Positions 35,147 to 44,304 are shown, counted from the stretch's first letter. The stretch is DNA of 64,000 nucleotides from Bdellovibrionia bacterium (GCA_030424715.1 JAUHWH010000001.1:434001-498000), one strand, 5' to 3'. The notes: generated by a model from the letters alone, not told the origin. A program made the numbers and translations.

Positions 35147-35175
35147 TTAACAACAGTGAAAAAGCGCCCTACAAT
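35147..35175 (+). promoter_or_regulatory. Sigma-70-type promoter directly before the CFI-box gene
   Basis: TTAACA (35147-35152), 17 bases, TACAAT (35170-35175); each matches the consensus in five of six positions. The expected RNA start is about 35182 and the ATG is at 35185, leaving a leader of 0-4 bases. The purine-rich AAGAAG between them would not be transcribed. A leaderless message is predicted. Confidence 0.7.
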
Positions 35176-35184
35176 AAGAAGACC

Positions 35185-36075
35185 ATGAGCGAAGAAGCAT
35201 CGAAAGAGTTCAATGAACTCACAACCTGTCAAAACTGCGGTAAGGCCGACCCAAACCTATCCCGTATTGATTCTGGCTTGAAATTGACCCTGACCAAAAT
35301 GGGTCGCGCGGATATCCCTTTAGATGTGTGTGCCGCCTGTATGAAAGAGCTGCGCGGCTCAGCAAGCCTTGGTGCCCAGCTGCAGGCCAAAGAAGAACTC
35401 AAAGCCAATCACGCGGGCAAGCTCTGGAAGACCCGAGTCGGCCTCGTGAAGCAGGGTCGTTTATTTCTACAACGGGGCGACTACTCTCAATCCGCCGTTT
35501 CTTATGAAAAGTATTTAAAAATTCTCGCCGTTGTTACCAAGAAAAAGGGGCGCAACGAGCTTGACCCCAAAGACTTCAATGACCAACCCAAAGAAATCAC
35601 TATTATCTCTTCGGTTTTGTGGGACCTTATGTTGATTTACGACGCCAACGCCAAGTTTGGTGGCAAACAAACTGAGACAGCAGAACTGCTCTCCAAATTT
35701 CTTCGGTTCAGCCCGGTCTACAATTCGATCATCCGCAGAGCCGAGAAAGAAGTGAGAAAGTCAAAAAACCCTCAGGCCTTTATGCACCTCCTGCGCCTTT
35801 GCGATGTCCACGCCAGCCGTTGCTTTATTGCCAACGAGTCTTTTGGATCCAGAATTCACCCCACTGTGATCACCCTTTGCCAGTTTCGCGATGTGGTCCT
35901 GCGCCAGTCCCCAATGGGACGACAGTTTATTGCCTGGTACTACCGCACATCCCCAACTTGGGCAGAGTGGCTAAAAAAACACCCTCATCTCAAAACAGTG
36001 CTCCGCCCCGTGTTGCGAGGAGTCGGGATTCTTCTTCAAACCATTTTTCGCTTGCCAGTCCGCCCCATTTCTTAA
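35185..36075 (+). CDS. CFI-box-CTERM protein with N-terminal zinc-ribbon-like cysteines
   Basis: 296 residues. The N terminus has CQNC (about 15-18) and CAAC (about 50-53), as in a zinc ribbon. A helical TPR-like part follows (about 85-200, with LFLQRGDYSQSAVSYEKYL). The C terminus (about 212-290) begins CFIANESFGSRIHPTVITLCQ and continues with FRD, GRQFIAWYYRTSPTWAEWL, which is the arrangement of the CFI-box-CTERM domain (family form CFIATAAFGS...FRD...YYR.SP). In the family this domain is membrane-proximal and of unknown role. Read from its own promoter. Confidence 0.8.
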   Translation: MSEEASKEFNELTTCQNCGKADPNLSRIDSGLKLTLTKMGRADIPLDVCAACMKELRGSASLGAQLQAKEELKANHAGKLWKTRVGLVKQGRLFLQRGDYSQSAVSYEKYLKILAVVTKKKGRNELDPKDFNDQPKEITIISSVLWDLMLIYDANAKFGGKQTETAELLSKFLRFSPVYNSIIRRAEKEVRKSKNPQAFMHLLRLCDVHASRCFIANESFGSRIHPTVITLCQFRDVVLRQSPMGRQFIAWYYRTSPTWAEWLKKHPHLKTVLRPVLRGVGILLQTIFRLPVRPIS

Positions 36076-36086
36076 ACGTTATAGGT

Positions 36087-37181
36087 ATGCAGCAGACTCC
36101 AAAACTTTCAAAACGCTACGACCACGTGATTATCGGTTACAACCTTGCCAGCCTCAGTTTTGCTTACGAGCTCTCTAAGAAGCAGCAAAACTTTTGTGTG
36201 CTCGACTCCAAACACATCAACAGTAGCGGAGCCAAGTTTATTTCATCGATCGACGCCCTCGTGTCGACCCGGGTTCCCTTTAATGGACCCATTGACGACT
36301 CAACTTTAGAGCTCTCACCTTTTGGCGCCATAGAGCACACCGAGGGAACGCCTCTGACTTTCGACAAAGGTGCTTTTAAAAGCTTTTTGGGATTTGGAGA
36401 TAACAATATCACGGCCATGGACGCGGTCACACCCTATTGCCAAGTAGAGCAGGCCCACCCTCAGTTGCAAGTGGAAGACTATTGGCAACAGGCTCTTGAT
36501 ACCGTTGAAACTTCTATTTTTCTCGACCAACAGATAACAGACGTCGCCTACGAAGAGGGCAACGTCACCCAAATCACTTTGAATGGCAAAACCTCCCTGA
36601 GCGGTGGTCAGTTTTATTTTTTCGACCAACTGCCGTTTATCTTTGAAAAAGCGGGCTCTGCCATGAAAAAGCAGGCCAGTCAGTTCGGTAAAGCCACCTG
36701 GTATTCCTCGGTCAATTTGGTGGTTCATCACACCGAAGAGCCTGAAAATTATGAGCTTGATCAGCTTTACCTCCTCATGGGATCAAAGAATCAGCCCTGT
36801 CTTGGTGTTTTTTCTCGAATTAAGGGACACCTGATTTCTCGTTGGGAGACCTTTATCCCTGCCGAACTCACACCCGACAGCGAGACCACGGGGGCCGCCC
36901 TCAAAGAGATCAAAAAACAGATGAAACGGGCCTTTTCTCCCAACCAAAATCTTGCGGGGCACGACCATATTGTGATCCACGATCGCGTCTTTGCCGAGCT
37001 TGAGAAGACAGGCATTCAGTCCGGAAAGCTCAATAAATTTAATAATTTGGGTGTGTACTCCAGCCTTTTCACCAACCAAGTCGGATGGGCTCACGAGATC
37101 ATCTGTGGCCTCTCGGCCGCCTCCGACCTTCAGGGAGAGCCAAAAGAGGCCCCTGAAACCCCAACAATCGCCACAATTTAG
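36087..37181 (+). CDS. Rossmann-fold (FAD/NAD-binding-like) protein, unknown substrate
   Basis: 364 residues. YDHVIIGYNLASLSFAYEL at about 11-29 followed by an acidic end (CVLDS) is the layout of the dinucleotide-binding fold of amine-oxidase-type flavoproteins, but the glycine motif GxGxxG reads GYNLAS, so cofactor binding is uncertain. Near the C terminus, LNKFNNLGVYSSLFTNQVGWAHEI (two parts) resembles the closing segment of such enzymes. The open frame begins 96 codons upstream inside the preceding gene; ATG 36087 (MQQTPKLS) starts 11 bp after its stop and is the sensible choice. Enzymatic role unknown. Confidence 0.65.
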   Translation: MQQTPKLSKRYDHVIIGYNLASLSFAYELSKKQQNFCVLDSKHINSSGAKFISSIDALVSTRVPFNGPIDDSTLELSPFGAIEHTEGTPLTFDKGAFKSFLGFGDNNITAMDAVTPYCQVEQAHPQLQVEDYWQQALDTVETSIFLDQQITDVAYEEGNVTQITLNGKTSLSGGQFYFFDQLPFIFEKAGSAMKKQASQFGKATWYSSVNLVVHHTEEPENYELDQLYLLMGSKNQPCLGVFSRIKGHLISRWETFIPAELTPDSETTGAALKEIKKQMKRAFSPNQNLAGHDHIVIHDRVFAELEKTGIQSGKLNKFNNLGVYSSLFTNQVGWAHEIICGLSAASDLQGEPKEAPETPTIATI

Positions 37182-37250
37182 TTGGATTTCCCCGCCTCTC
37201 CATGCTAAATCCTCGGTCTAACTGAATAAACAGTTTTAACTGAATTCGCA

Positions 37251-37296
37251 CCTCTCAGAACTCTACTGGTGTTCCAATGGAATTTGTGCTGAGAGG
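37251..37296 (+). promoter_or_regulatory. Structured leader upstream of rpsB
   Basis: CCTCTCAG (37251-37258) pairs perfectly with CTGAGAGG (37289-37296). Between them TTCC-AAT-GGAA (37272-37282) forms an inner hairpin. The structure ends 27 bp before the rpsB start. Leaders in front of rpsB bind S2 in other bacteria and repress rpsB-tsf, so a similar autoregulatory site is plausible; that role is inferred. Confidence 0.55.
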
Positions 37297-37323
37297 GAGG
37301 TTTAACCAGACAGGAGGATTATA

Positions 37324-38259
37324 ATGGTTACACTTAAAGATATGCTCGACTCGGGCGTTCACTTCGGCCATCAAACACAACGATGGAACCCTAAAATGAA
37401 ACCCTATGTTTTTGGAGATCGTGGAGGCATCCATATTATTGATCTGCAAAAAACATTGGAGATGACTCGCAACGCTCTGACTTCTATCGAAGAACGCGCG
37501 GCTCAAGGCGAAAAAATCATCTTCGTCGGCACAAAAAAGCAAGCCGTTGAAGCCGTACAAGAAGCCGCCAAAAAATGTGGTGGGTTTTATGTAACCAAAA
37601 GATGGTTGGGCGGAACCCTCACTAACTTTGTTACCATCAAACAAAGTATTGATCGCTTGAAAAAAATTGATCAAATGCGTTCAAAGGGTGAGCTTGATTA
37701 CTTCTCTAAAAAAGAACGTTCAACCATTGAAAAAGAATACGGAAAATTAAACGAATACCTCGAGGGCATTCGTGAAATGAAAGAACCACCCAGCATGATC
37801 TTTGTGGTTGATGTCACCAAAGAGCACATTGCTGTTAAAGAAGCTAACAACCTTGATATGGGTGTTTTTGGAATTTGTGATACGAACTCTGACCCAGAAC
37901 AAATCGAATACCCTATCCCTGGCAACGACGATGCGATTCGCTCCATTAAACTTTTCTGCAACCTGATTGCTGACGCCTATAATGCCGGCGCTAAAAAATG
38001 GGAGCAGAAGATCCGCACCCAGACCGACAAGCAGTCCGACGTTGAAGCCGAAAAGCAGCAACAAGAGAAAAAGCCAGCCGCTCCAGTAGAAGCGACTGGG
38101 CCAGCCGTTGTTAAGGCCACGAAGGGTCGTAAGCTTGTTGCCGCTGGAACCGCAGAAGAAGTTGAAATCATGCAAGAAGTTGAAGCTACAGCAAGTGACG
38201 CCGACGGCCCCGAAAAAGTTGTTGTTGCTGACACTGATCCAGACGCTGACAAAAAGTAA
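37324..38259 (+). CDS. rpsB: 30S ribosomal protein S2
   Basis: 311 residues. The family opening LKDMLDSGVHFGHQTQRWNPKM, the IHIIDLQKT segment, KRWLGGTLTNF and the NLDMGVFGICDTNSDP region are all present. The S2 core ends near 235; a further 75 residues form an Ala/Glu/Lys/Val-rich, low-complexity tail not found in E. coli S2. AGGAGG site before the ATG. First gene of the rpsB-tsf-pyrH-frr run, 17 bp before tsf. Confidence 0.98.
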   Translation: MVTLKDMLDSGVHFGHQTQRWNPKMKPYVFGDRGGIHIIDLQKTLEMTRNALTSIEERAAQGEKIIFVGTKKQAVEAVQEAAKKCGGFYVTKRWLGGTLTNFVTIKQSIDRLKKIDQMRSKGELDYFSKKERSTIEKEYGKLNEYLEGIREMKEPPSMIFVVDVTKEHIAVKEANNLDMGVFGICDTNSDPEQIEYPIPGNDDAIRSIKLFCNLIADAYNAGAKKWEQKIRTQTDKQSDVEAEKQQQEKKPAAPVEATGPAVVKATKGRKLVAAGTAEEVEIMQEVEATASDADGPEKVVVADTDPDADKK

Positions 38260-38276
38260 TATCAAGGAGACTGAAC

Positions 38277-38924
38277 ATGGGAATTACTGCACAAATGGTA
38301 AAAGAACTCAGAGAGCGTACCAGCGCTGGCATGCTCGACTGTAAAAAAGCCCTACAAGAAAACGAAGGCGACTTTGATAAAGCCGCCGACTGGTTGAGAA
38401 CCAAGGGCCTCACGAAAGCCGCCAAAAAATCCGGACGGGTTGCCGCGGAAGGGGCTGTGACCTCTTACATCCATGCGGGAGGTCGCATTGGCGTTCTTCT
38501 TGAAGTGAACTCCGAAACCGACTTTGTGGCTCGAAACGAAGAGTTCCAAAAGTTTGCAACCGACATCGCTATGCACATTGCGGCGACGGCGCCTCTTGCT
38601 GTTTCAAAAGACGAAGTATCGCCCGCTGAAATAGCAAAAGAAAAAGAAGTTTTGGCCGCGAAGAATCGTGAAGAAGGCAAAAAAGAAGAAATGATCGACA
38701 AAATTGTCAACGGTCAGATCAACAAATGGCTCGCTGAAAACTGCTTGATGGAGCAAAAGTATGTCAAAAACCCTGACATCACTGTCTCTGAGCATGTTAA
38801 AAACACCATCGCTCATATCGGTGAAAATTTAGTCATTCGCCGTTTTGTGCGCTACGAGCTTGGTGATGGCATCGAGAAAAAAGTGGATAACTTTGCTGAA
38901 GAAGTTGCCGCTGCAATTCAATAA
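38277..38924 (+). CDS. tsf: Translation elongation factor Ts
   Basis: 215 residues; the nucleotide-exchange factor for EF-Tu. N-terminal UBA-like domain (ITAQMVKELRERTSAGMLDCKKAL, in two helices, 3-26), then the signature SETDFVARNEEF (about 78-89) that contacts EF-Tu. The protein is shorter than E. coli EF-Ts (283), as in lineages that lack part of the second core subdomain. Spacing to pyrH is 12 bp. Confidence 0.97.
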   Translation: MGITAQMVKELRERTSAGMLDCKKALQENEGDFDKAADWLRTKGLTKAAKKSGRVAAEGAVTSYIHAGGRIGVLLEVNSETDFVARNEEFQKFATDIAMHIAATAPLAVSKDEVSPAEIAKEKEVLAAKNREEGKKEEMIDKIVNGQINKWLAENCLMEQKYVKNPDITVSEHVKNTIAHIGENLVIRRFVRYELGDGIEKKVDNFAEEVAAAIQ

Positions 38925-38936
38925 AGGGAGCTAAGG

Positions 38937-39653
38937 TTGAGTCTACCGAAGTATAAACGAGCCCTCCTTAAGATCAGCGGGGAAGCCCTTGCTGGTGACG
39001 GCGGGTACGGAATCAACACTTCGGTCATTAATCAAGTGGCTGAAGAAATAAAAACGGTACATGACCAAAACATACAATTGGGTGTGGTGATTGGCGGTGG
39101 CAATATTTTTCGCGGCCTTGCTGCGGCTGCAAAAGGCATGGACCGCGCCAGTAGTGATTATATGGGAATGCTTGCAACCTGCATAAACGCCCTCGCTCTG
39201 CAGGATGCCCTCGAAAGTGTCGGCGTGCAGACTCGTGTGCAGTCAGCTATTGAAATGGCGCAAATTGCTGAACCCTACATCCGCCGCAAGGCTGTCCGTC
39301 ATCTTGAGAAAGGTCGAGTGGTTATTTTTTCTGCGGGAACAGGCAACCCTTATTTTACGACCGATACCGCAGCAGCACTGCGAGGTATGGAGATCAACGC
39401 TGAAGTGATCTTAAAAGCGACCAATGTCGATGGTATCTACACCAAAGATCCAAAGAAATTTGACGATGCTACGAAGGTTGCTAAGATCACCCACCACGAG
39501 GCACTCAGTCAGGGTCTGCAGGTTATTGACTCGACGGCGATCAGCTTGTGCATGGATAACAAAATGCCCATAGTCATTTTCAAGCTTATGGAAGACGGAA
39601 ACATCATGAAAGTACTCAAGGGTGACACCGTGGGATCAATCATTTACTCATAA
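38937..39653 (+). CDS. pyrH: Uridylate kinase
   Basis: 238 residues; phosphorylates UMP to UDP with ATP. Amino-acid-kinase fold: [20 protein letters not shown] (about 6-25), [11 protein letters not shown] (about 47-57), [19 protein letters not shown] (about 128-146) and [14 protein letters not shown] (about 159-172). Length fits the family. Starts with TTG 38937, with an AAGGGAG/AAGG site before it; no ATG is better placed. Confidence 0.97.
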   Translation: MSLPKYKRALLKISGEALAGDGGYGINTSVINQVAEEIKTVHDQNIQLGVVIGGGNIFRGLAAAAKGMDRASSDYMGMLATCINALALQDALESVGVQTRVQSAIEMAQIAEPYIRRKAVRHLEKGRVVIFSAGTGNPYFTTDTAAALRGMEINAEVILKATNVDGIYTKDPKKFDDATKVAKITHHEALSQGLQVIDSTAISLCMDNKMPIVIFKLMEDGNIMKVLKGDTVGSIIYS

Positions 39654-39667
39654 AGAAAGAGAGAACA

Positions 39668-40228
39668 ATGGACTTTTCTGCACTTCAAAAAGAAACTGAA
39701 AACAATATGAAGCTGGCAACCAAGGCTTTAAGCGAAGAGTTTAAAAAGGTTCGAACCGGTCGCGCTCAGGTTTCAATGCTCGATGGGATTAAGGTCGAAT
39801 ACTACAACAACATGACGCCTTTGAACCAGGTGGCCTCTGTTTCCTGTCCCGACGCTCGAAGCTTTTTAATCACCCCCTGGGAAACCTCTGTTTTAAAATC
39901 CATCGAAACATCTATTGTTAAAAGTGATATCGGGATGGCACCGATCAATGATGGAAAAGTGATCCGACTCAAGCTCCCGGAACTGACCGAAGAGCGCCGT
40001 AAAGACTTAGTTAAAAAAACGAAAAAAATGGTTGAAGACGCCCGCATTGCCGTTCGAATGGCTCGCCGAGACGCCAACGACCTTTTAAAAACCGCCCTGA
40101 AAAATAAAGAGATCAGTGAAGACGACAGTAAAATCCAACAGGATCTCATTCAAAAAATCACCGATAAATATATTGCTGATGTTGATAAAGTTGCGGCTGA
40201 AAAAGAAAAAGATATAATGACGTTATGA
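39668..40228 (+). CDS. frr: Ribosome recycling factor
   Basis: 186 residues; splits the post-termination ribosome with EF-G. The three-helix bundle and small domain are clear: KALSEEFKKVRTGRAQVSMLDGIKVEYYNNMTPLNQVASV (as separate parts, about 19-58), then ALPELTEERRKDLVKKTKK-type sequence (KLPELTEERRKDLVKK, about 99-114) and EDARIAVRMARRDAN. 14 bp after pyrH; AAAGAGAG before the ATG. Its stop overlaps the start of uppS. Confidence 0.97.
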   Translation: MDFSALQKETENNMKLATKALSEEFKKVRTGRAQVSMLDGIKVEYYNNMTPLNQVASVSCPDARSFLITPWETSVLKSIETSIVKSDIGMAPINDGKVIRLKLPELTEERRKDLVKKTKKMVEDARIAVRMARRDANDLLKTALKNKEISEDDSKIQQDLIQKITDKYIADVDKVAAEKEKDIMTL

Positions 40229-40977
40229 TGGCCGAAAACAATCTCCCCCAACATATCGCAGTGATCATGGACGGTAATGGTCGTTGGGCGAAAGCTCGAC
40301 TTCGCGACCGTGTGTTTGGTCACATCAAAGGGGCCCGGGTTGCAAAAAGGATCATTGAACACTCCGTGAAAAGAAAAATCGGCGCGTTGACTCTGTACGC
40401 CTTCAGTGAGGAAAACTGGCGACGGCCTGAGGACGAAGTTCGCTTTTTAATGCGAATTTTGTCGCGCTACATTGTCAAAGAACGCAACCGGTTGGTGAAC
40501 AATAATATTCGCTTCCGCTGCGTTGGACAGCTTAGTAAAATCCCCGAGAAAGTGCGCCTTGAGGTTGAAAAAACCATGCAAGCCACCGCAAAAAACACGG
40601 GTCTCATTCTTACTTTTGCTCTTAGTTACGGTGGACGACAGGAAATCACCCACGCCGTGAAAGACATTGCCGCTCTGGTCAAAAGCAATAAGCTCGACCC
40701 AGAAGACATCTCTGAAGAGCTGATCAGTGGATTCATGCAGACCGCTCCACTTTCTGACCCCGATCTTCTCATCCGCACCAGCGGAGAGTGGCGACTGTCC
40801 AATTTTTTGCCGTGGCAAAGCGTCTACACTGAACTTTTCTTCACTGATGTGCTTTGGCCAGACTTCACTCTCAGAGATTTCGACAAAGCCCTGCAGTCTT
40901 ATGGTCGCCGAGAACGACGTTATGGAAGGGTTGCGACGGCTCCATCTAACGAAACCCCAAATCAACTCTCTAACTAG
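40225..40977 (+). CDS. uppS: Undecaprenyl diphosphate synthase
   Basis: 250 residues; makes the C55 lipid carrier for peptidoglycan and other wall polymers. The catalytic Asp is D16 in HIAVIMDGNGRWAK (10-23). Other signatures: GALTLYAFSEENWRRP (about 52-67), LILTFALSYGGRQEI (about 130-144) and DLLIRTSGEWRLSNFLPWQ (about 174-192). The ATG overlaps the frr stop, with a second ATG next to it. Followed 8 bp later by cdsA, which supplies phospholipid precursors. Confidence 0.96.
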   Translation: MMAENNLPQHIAVIMDGNGRWAKARLRDRVFGHIKGARVAKRIIEHSVKRKIGALTLYAFSEENWRRPEDEVRFLMRILSRYIVKERNRLVNNNIRFRCVGQLSKIPEKVRLEVEKTMQATAKNTGLILTFALSYGGRQEITHAVKDIAALVKSNKLDPEDISEELISGFMQTAPLSDPDLLIRTSGEWRLSNFLPWQSVYTELFFTDVLWPDFTLRDFDKALQSYGRRERRYGRVATAPSNETPNQLSN

Positions 40978-40985
40978 GAGTCCCG

Positions 40986-41771
40986 TTGTTCATCAGAGCT
41001 CTTTCTGCCGCTATCGGAGTGACTGCTCTTTTTTTAACGTGGCATTTTTATGCCGTTGACGGTTTAGTGGCTGTTTGTGCGTTGGCGACTCTCATTGGCT
41101 GCTTCGAATTCTCGATGATGGTTGAAAAAAAGAGCTCAGTCATTCGTCTGTTGTTCGTGTGTATTACCTTTGCCTTTTATTTGGTATTCTGCTTTTTCTC
41201 ACAATCTTTCATTACATTTATGAGCTTGTTTATTACCCTCGTGGCTTATTTTATCTTATGCATCAACTACAGTATTGAAACCCGAATATCAAAACTCACC
41301 TCCTGGACCACAGGAGCTTTATATTGTGGTGGATTCACGGGAGTCGTGACATTGGGATTGATTGAATTTGGTGGTGCCTTTTTCGTATCCCTCCTTTTGC
41401 TAAGTTTTATCACTGACACATGTGCCTACCTCGGTGGACGAGTTTGCGGCAGAACACCCCTTGCGCCTCAAATTTCGCCAAAAAAAACGGTGGAAGGCAG
41501 TATTATTGGTTTGATTGGCGGCAGCTCGGTCGGCTTTTGGTATTTGAGCACCCTAAGTCATCACAGCCCCGTTTGGGTGGTGATTGTGACCTGCCTTGCG
41601 GCCTCTCTATTTAGCCAAGTGGGTGATCTCTTTGAGTCGACCCTCAAGCGCTTCTCGGGAGTCAAAGATTCTGGAAAAATTCTGCCCGGTCATGGAGGCG
41701 TTCTTGACCGAATCGATGGGCTTTTATTTGCAAGCCCCGTCGTTTACCTCTGGATGCAATCCTTCACTTAA
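40986..41771 (+). CDS. cdsA: Phosphatidate cytidylyltransferase
   Basis: 261 residues; makes CDP-diacylglycerol, the precursor of all phospholipids, in the inner membrane. About seven to eight membrane spans. The conserved cytosolic parts are FITDTCAYLGGRVCGRTPLAPQISPKKTVEGS (in three motifs, about 140-172) and the CTP-transferase signature VKDSGKILPGHGGVLDRIDGL (about 226-246, with SxKxxxKDxGxxxPGHGGxxDRxD spacing). TTG start after CTAGGAG. An 84 bp gap separates it from rseP; the dxr gene often found here is absent. Confidence 0.94.
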   Translation: MFIRALSAAIGVTALFLTWHFYAVDGLVAVCALATLIGCFEFSMMVEKKSSVIRLLFVCITFAFYLVFCFFSQSFITFMSLFITLVAYFILCINYSIETRISKLTSWTTGALYCGGFTGVVTLGLIEFGGAFFVSLLLLSFITDTCAYLGGRVCGRTPLAPQISPKKTVEGSIIGLIGGSSVGFWYLSTLSHHSPVWVVIVTCLAASLFSQVGDLFESTLKRFSGVKDSGKILPGHGGVLDRIDGLLFASPVVYLWMQSFT

Positions 41772-41855
41772 AATACGGCCCCATTCCCTATATTATCACA
41801 TGGTGCGCCGTGTGAACCGCCAAGCACCCTCGACCTTCTGTGGTAAGATTTTAAA

Positions 41856-43523
41856 ATGTTAGAGTCATTCGCCACCATTCTGAATCAAGGCTTAGCTTAC
41901 ATCGTTCCAATGATCGTTCTTCTCGGCCTTCTGATCTTTGTTCATGAGCTCGGACATTTCTTGGCCGCCAAATATTACAAGGTCCGGGTAGAAACTTTCA
42001 GCCTGGGGTTTGGGCCTAAAATCTTAAAATTTGTCCATTCAGGAACCGTCTACTGCATCTCTGCCTTACCTCTTGGGGGCTATGTTAAGATGTACGGCGA
42101 CGAACCCGGAAAAGACATTCCTGCTGAACTCAAGCGGCAATCCTACCTTCATAAACCTGTCGGCCAGCGGATCGTTATTGCTTTAGCTGGGCCGTTAATG
42201 AATCTCTTTTTTGCATTTCTACTTTTTGGTTGTATTGCCTATGTCGGCGACAAAGCTCTGGCTCCTCAAGTGGGAGAGATCGCCTTGAACTCAGAGGCTT
42301 TTGCCGTGGGCTTTCGCCCCTACGACGAAGTGAAGACAATAAACGGCGAACCCATTGAGTCTTGGGACGAAGTGGCAAGCATCATTGAGGCCTCCGGTGA
42401 ACAGAATTTAAAGTTTCGCATCGAGCGCCTGAATGAAATGCTGTCTTTAGAGGTCACTCCTCCGTTGCGTAACAATGACAACCTCTTTTCAACCGCCGAC
42501 AAAATTGGGAAGATAAAAGGCCTGCACTCGAATTTGCACATGCCCATAGTCGGAGTCTATCCCGATGGAGCCTTTGCCAGAGCAGGACTCCAAACCGGTG
42601 ATCGCATTGTCGCGATTAACGGTGAAGAAGTAAAGTGGTTCAAAGACCTGCAACCTATGGTGATAGAAAGTCTCTTTAACGGTGTTGGGCAAGCAACACT
42701 CAAGGTGAATCGCTTTTCCGATTTTCGCAAAAACAAAGATTTCGAGGAATTTGAGGTTGTTCTATCCGCTGGTGACTTTGTGGATCAAAAATTGGATATC
42801 TTTGTTCCGGAAAATGTCATCGCTGAAGTTCAAGAAGACACCCCAGCCGCCCGTGCCGGCCTACAAAGGCTCGATCAGATTAAGAGCATCAATGGCAACC
42901 CGATTCTCTCTTTTGACGACATCGTTAAAAATGTCAGCCAGTACCAGCCAGGGCAAGAACCTCTGACCATCGAGGTGCTCCGCGACGGTAAAATGCAAGA
43001 GTTCGAAATGACCCCGAAAATGAACAGTCTAGAAGGACGTTACGGAGAAACAGAAAATCGCTTCACCATAGGAGTGATTCCAACACTCTTTGTCGCGCCC
43101 AAATCTTATCTTTGGGCTTCGAGTTCCGCCGGCGAGATTTTTTCTCGCGCCCTTCGCGACACCTGGCACTGGAGTAAGGTTACGATTTTAAGCTTTGTGC
43201 GGATTTTGCAAAACCGAGTCTCTTCAAAAAATGTCAGCGGTATTATCTCTATTGGGCAAGTGGCACAAAAAAGCTGGGATATCGGGCTTAATGCTTTCTT
43301 AAAAATGATGGCGATCATCTCTATCAACCTATTCATTCTCAACCTGCTGCCTATTCCGATTTTAGATGGCGGGCACTTGATGCTGTTCACTTTAGAGGCC
43401 ATCAAGGGAGCACCCCTCAGTCTTCGCAAAATAGAAGTGGCGCAGCAGGTGGGATTTCTCATTATTTTATTTTTAATGGCCTTCGCTCTTTTTAATGATT
43501 TCTCTCGAATTTTTGGAGCATAG
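41856..43523 (+). CDS. rseP: Site-2 membrane metalloprotease RseP
   Basis: 555 residues; cuts transmembrane segments of anti-sigma factors and remnant signal peptides. The zinc site HELGH is at 30-34 in the first span; the third ligand is in NLLPIPILDGGHLM near the C terminus (about 497-510). Two PDZ domains are visible (GVYPDGAFARAGLQTGDRIVAINGE at about 227-251, in parts, and EDTPAARAGLQRLDQIKSINGNP at about 328-350), with a further PDZ-like segment before them (VGFRPYDEVKTINGEPI). It is about 100 residues longer than E. coli RseP, consistent with this third PDZ-like part. tsaB follows 8 bp later. Confidence 0.94.
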   Translation: MLESFATILNQGLAYIVPMIVLLGLLIFVHELGHFLAAKYYKVRVETFSLGFGPKILKFVHSGTVYCISALPLGGYVKMYGDEPGKDIPAELKRQSYLHKPVGQRIVIALAGPLMNLFFAFLLFGCIAYVGDKALAPQVGEIALNSEAFAVGFRPYDEVKTINGEPIESWDEVASIIEASGEQNLKFRIERLNEMLSLEVTPPLRNNDNLFSTADKIGKIKGLHSNLHMPIVGVYPDGAFARAGLQTGDRIVAINGEEVKWFKDLQPMVIESLFNGVGQATLKVNRFSDFRKNKDFEEFEVVLSAGDFVDQKLDIFVPENVIAEVQEDTPAARAGLQRLDQIKSINGNPILSFDDIVKNVSQYQPGQEPLTIEVLRDGKMQEFEMTPKMNSLEGRYGETENRFTIGVIPTLFVAPKSYLWASSSAGEIFSRALRDTWHWSKVTILSFVRILQNRVSSKNVSGIISIGQVAQKSWDIGLNAFLKMMAIISINLFILNLLPIPILDGGHLMLFTLEAIKGAPLSLRKIEVAQQVGFLIILFLMAFALFNDFSRIFGA

Positions 43524-43531
43524 GCGCCGCA

Positions 43532-44212
43532 ATGAACCATCAGCTCGCCGTCAACACAAGCCAGAGTGATGCACAGATCGCCCTCTTTGCCGACCAGAAG
43601 TTGGTTGGAGAAAGGCGTTGGTCGAGAGAGCGATCCCACTCCGAAGTTTTGACAAACGCTTTTCAAGAGCTTTTGCAAGAACACGCCACTTCGATAGACT
43701 CCATTGATAAAATCTATTGCGTCAACGGACCTGGTAGTTTCACCGGTATCCGAGTGGGTGTGAATTTTTGTAAAACACTGGCCTTTGCACTCAATTGCCC
43801 CGTTGTCGCGATCAATGCTTTGGATTTACAGATGGCGGCACTGGAGGTTGAACACTCTCACGTTCTTTCCACTATCGACGCCCAAAAGAATTCCATTTTC
43901 TTTAGCCTCTACAAAACCGAACAAGCCAAGTCTAGTCTCTTATTGGAAAATCAAGTCATCCCCATTGCTGAATTGCAACGCCTCTTAAAAAAGGAAACCT
44001 TAGTGGTGGGCGCTGGACTTCAAAAGTACCTTGAGTTCTTAGAACCAGCGGTAAGGGAGTCTCTGACCTTTGCCGATCACTCTCAAGACTTGAAAAACAT
44101 TTTCGATTCTCGCTACCCAAAAGCTTTAGATGAACAAAAGTGGTCTGAGGTGGTTCCGGTTTATATCAAAGCTTCAGCCGCCGAAGAAAAAAGAAATCCA
44201 ACTCAATTTTAA
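43532..44212 (+). CDS. tsaB: tRNA threonylcarbamoyladenosine synthesis protein TsaB
   Basis: 226 residues; a partner of TsaD that supports t6A37 formation on ANN-reading tRNAs. ASKHA-type fold: LAVNTSQSDAQIALF near the N terminus, then the family signature CVNGPGSFTGIRVGVNFCKTLAFA (in two parts, about 66-90). VLSTIDAQKNSIFF (about 111-124) corresponds to the DAR motif region. The protein lacks the metal site of TsaD, as expected. 8 bp after rseP. Confidence 0.92.
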   Translation: MNHQLAVNTSQSDAQIALFADQKLVGERRWSRERSHSEVLTNAFQELLQEHATSIDSIDKIYCVNGPGSFTGIRVGVNFCKTLAFALNCPVVAINALDLQMAALEVEHSHVLSTIDAQKNSIFFSLYKTEQAKSSLLLENQVIPIAELQRLLKKETLVVGAGLQKYLEFLEPAVRESLTFADHSQDLKNIFDSRYPKALDEQKWSEVVPVYIKASAAEEKRNPTQF

Positions 44213-44304
44213 CTAGACTCGACTTACGTCTTGTTTACGCTTTGCGTTTGGAAATTTGCACAGCTCTTCCGCTCTTGGACTCCCCTATGCTACCCTTGAA
44301 CAGT

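Noticed and set aside
35799-36086. Upstream extension of the Rossmann-fold gene
   Set aside because: The 96 extra codons lie inside the CFI-box gene and are Pro/Arg/Cys-rich shadow sequence; the ATG at 36087 starts directly before the fold.
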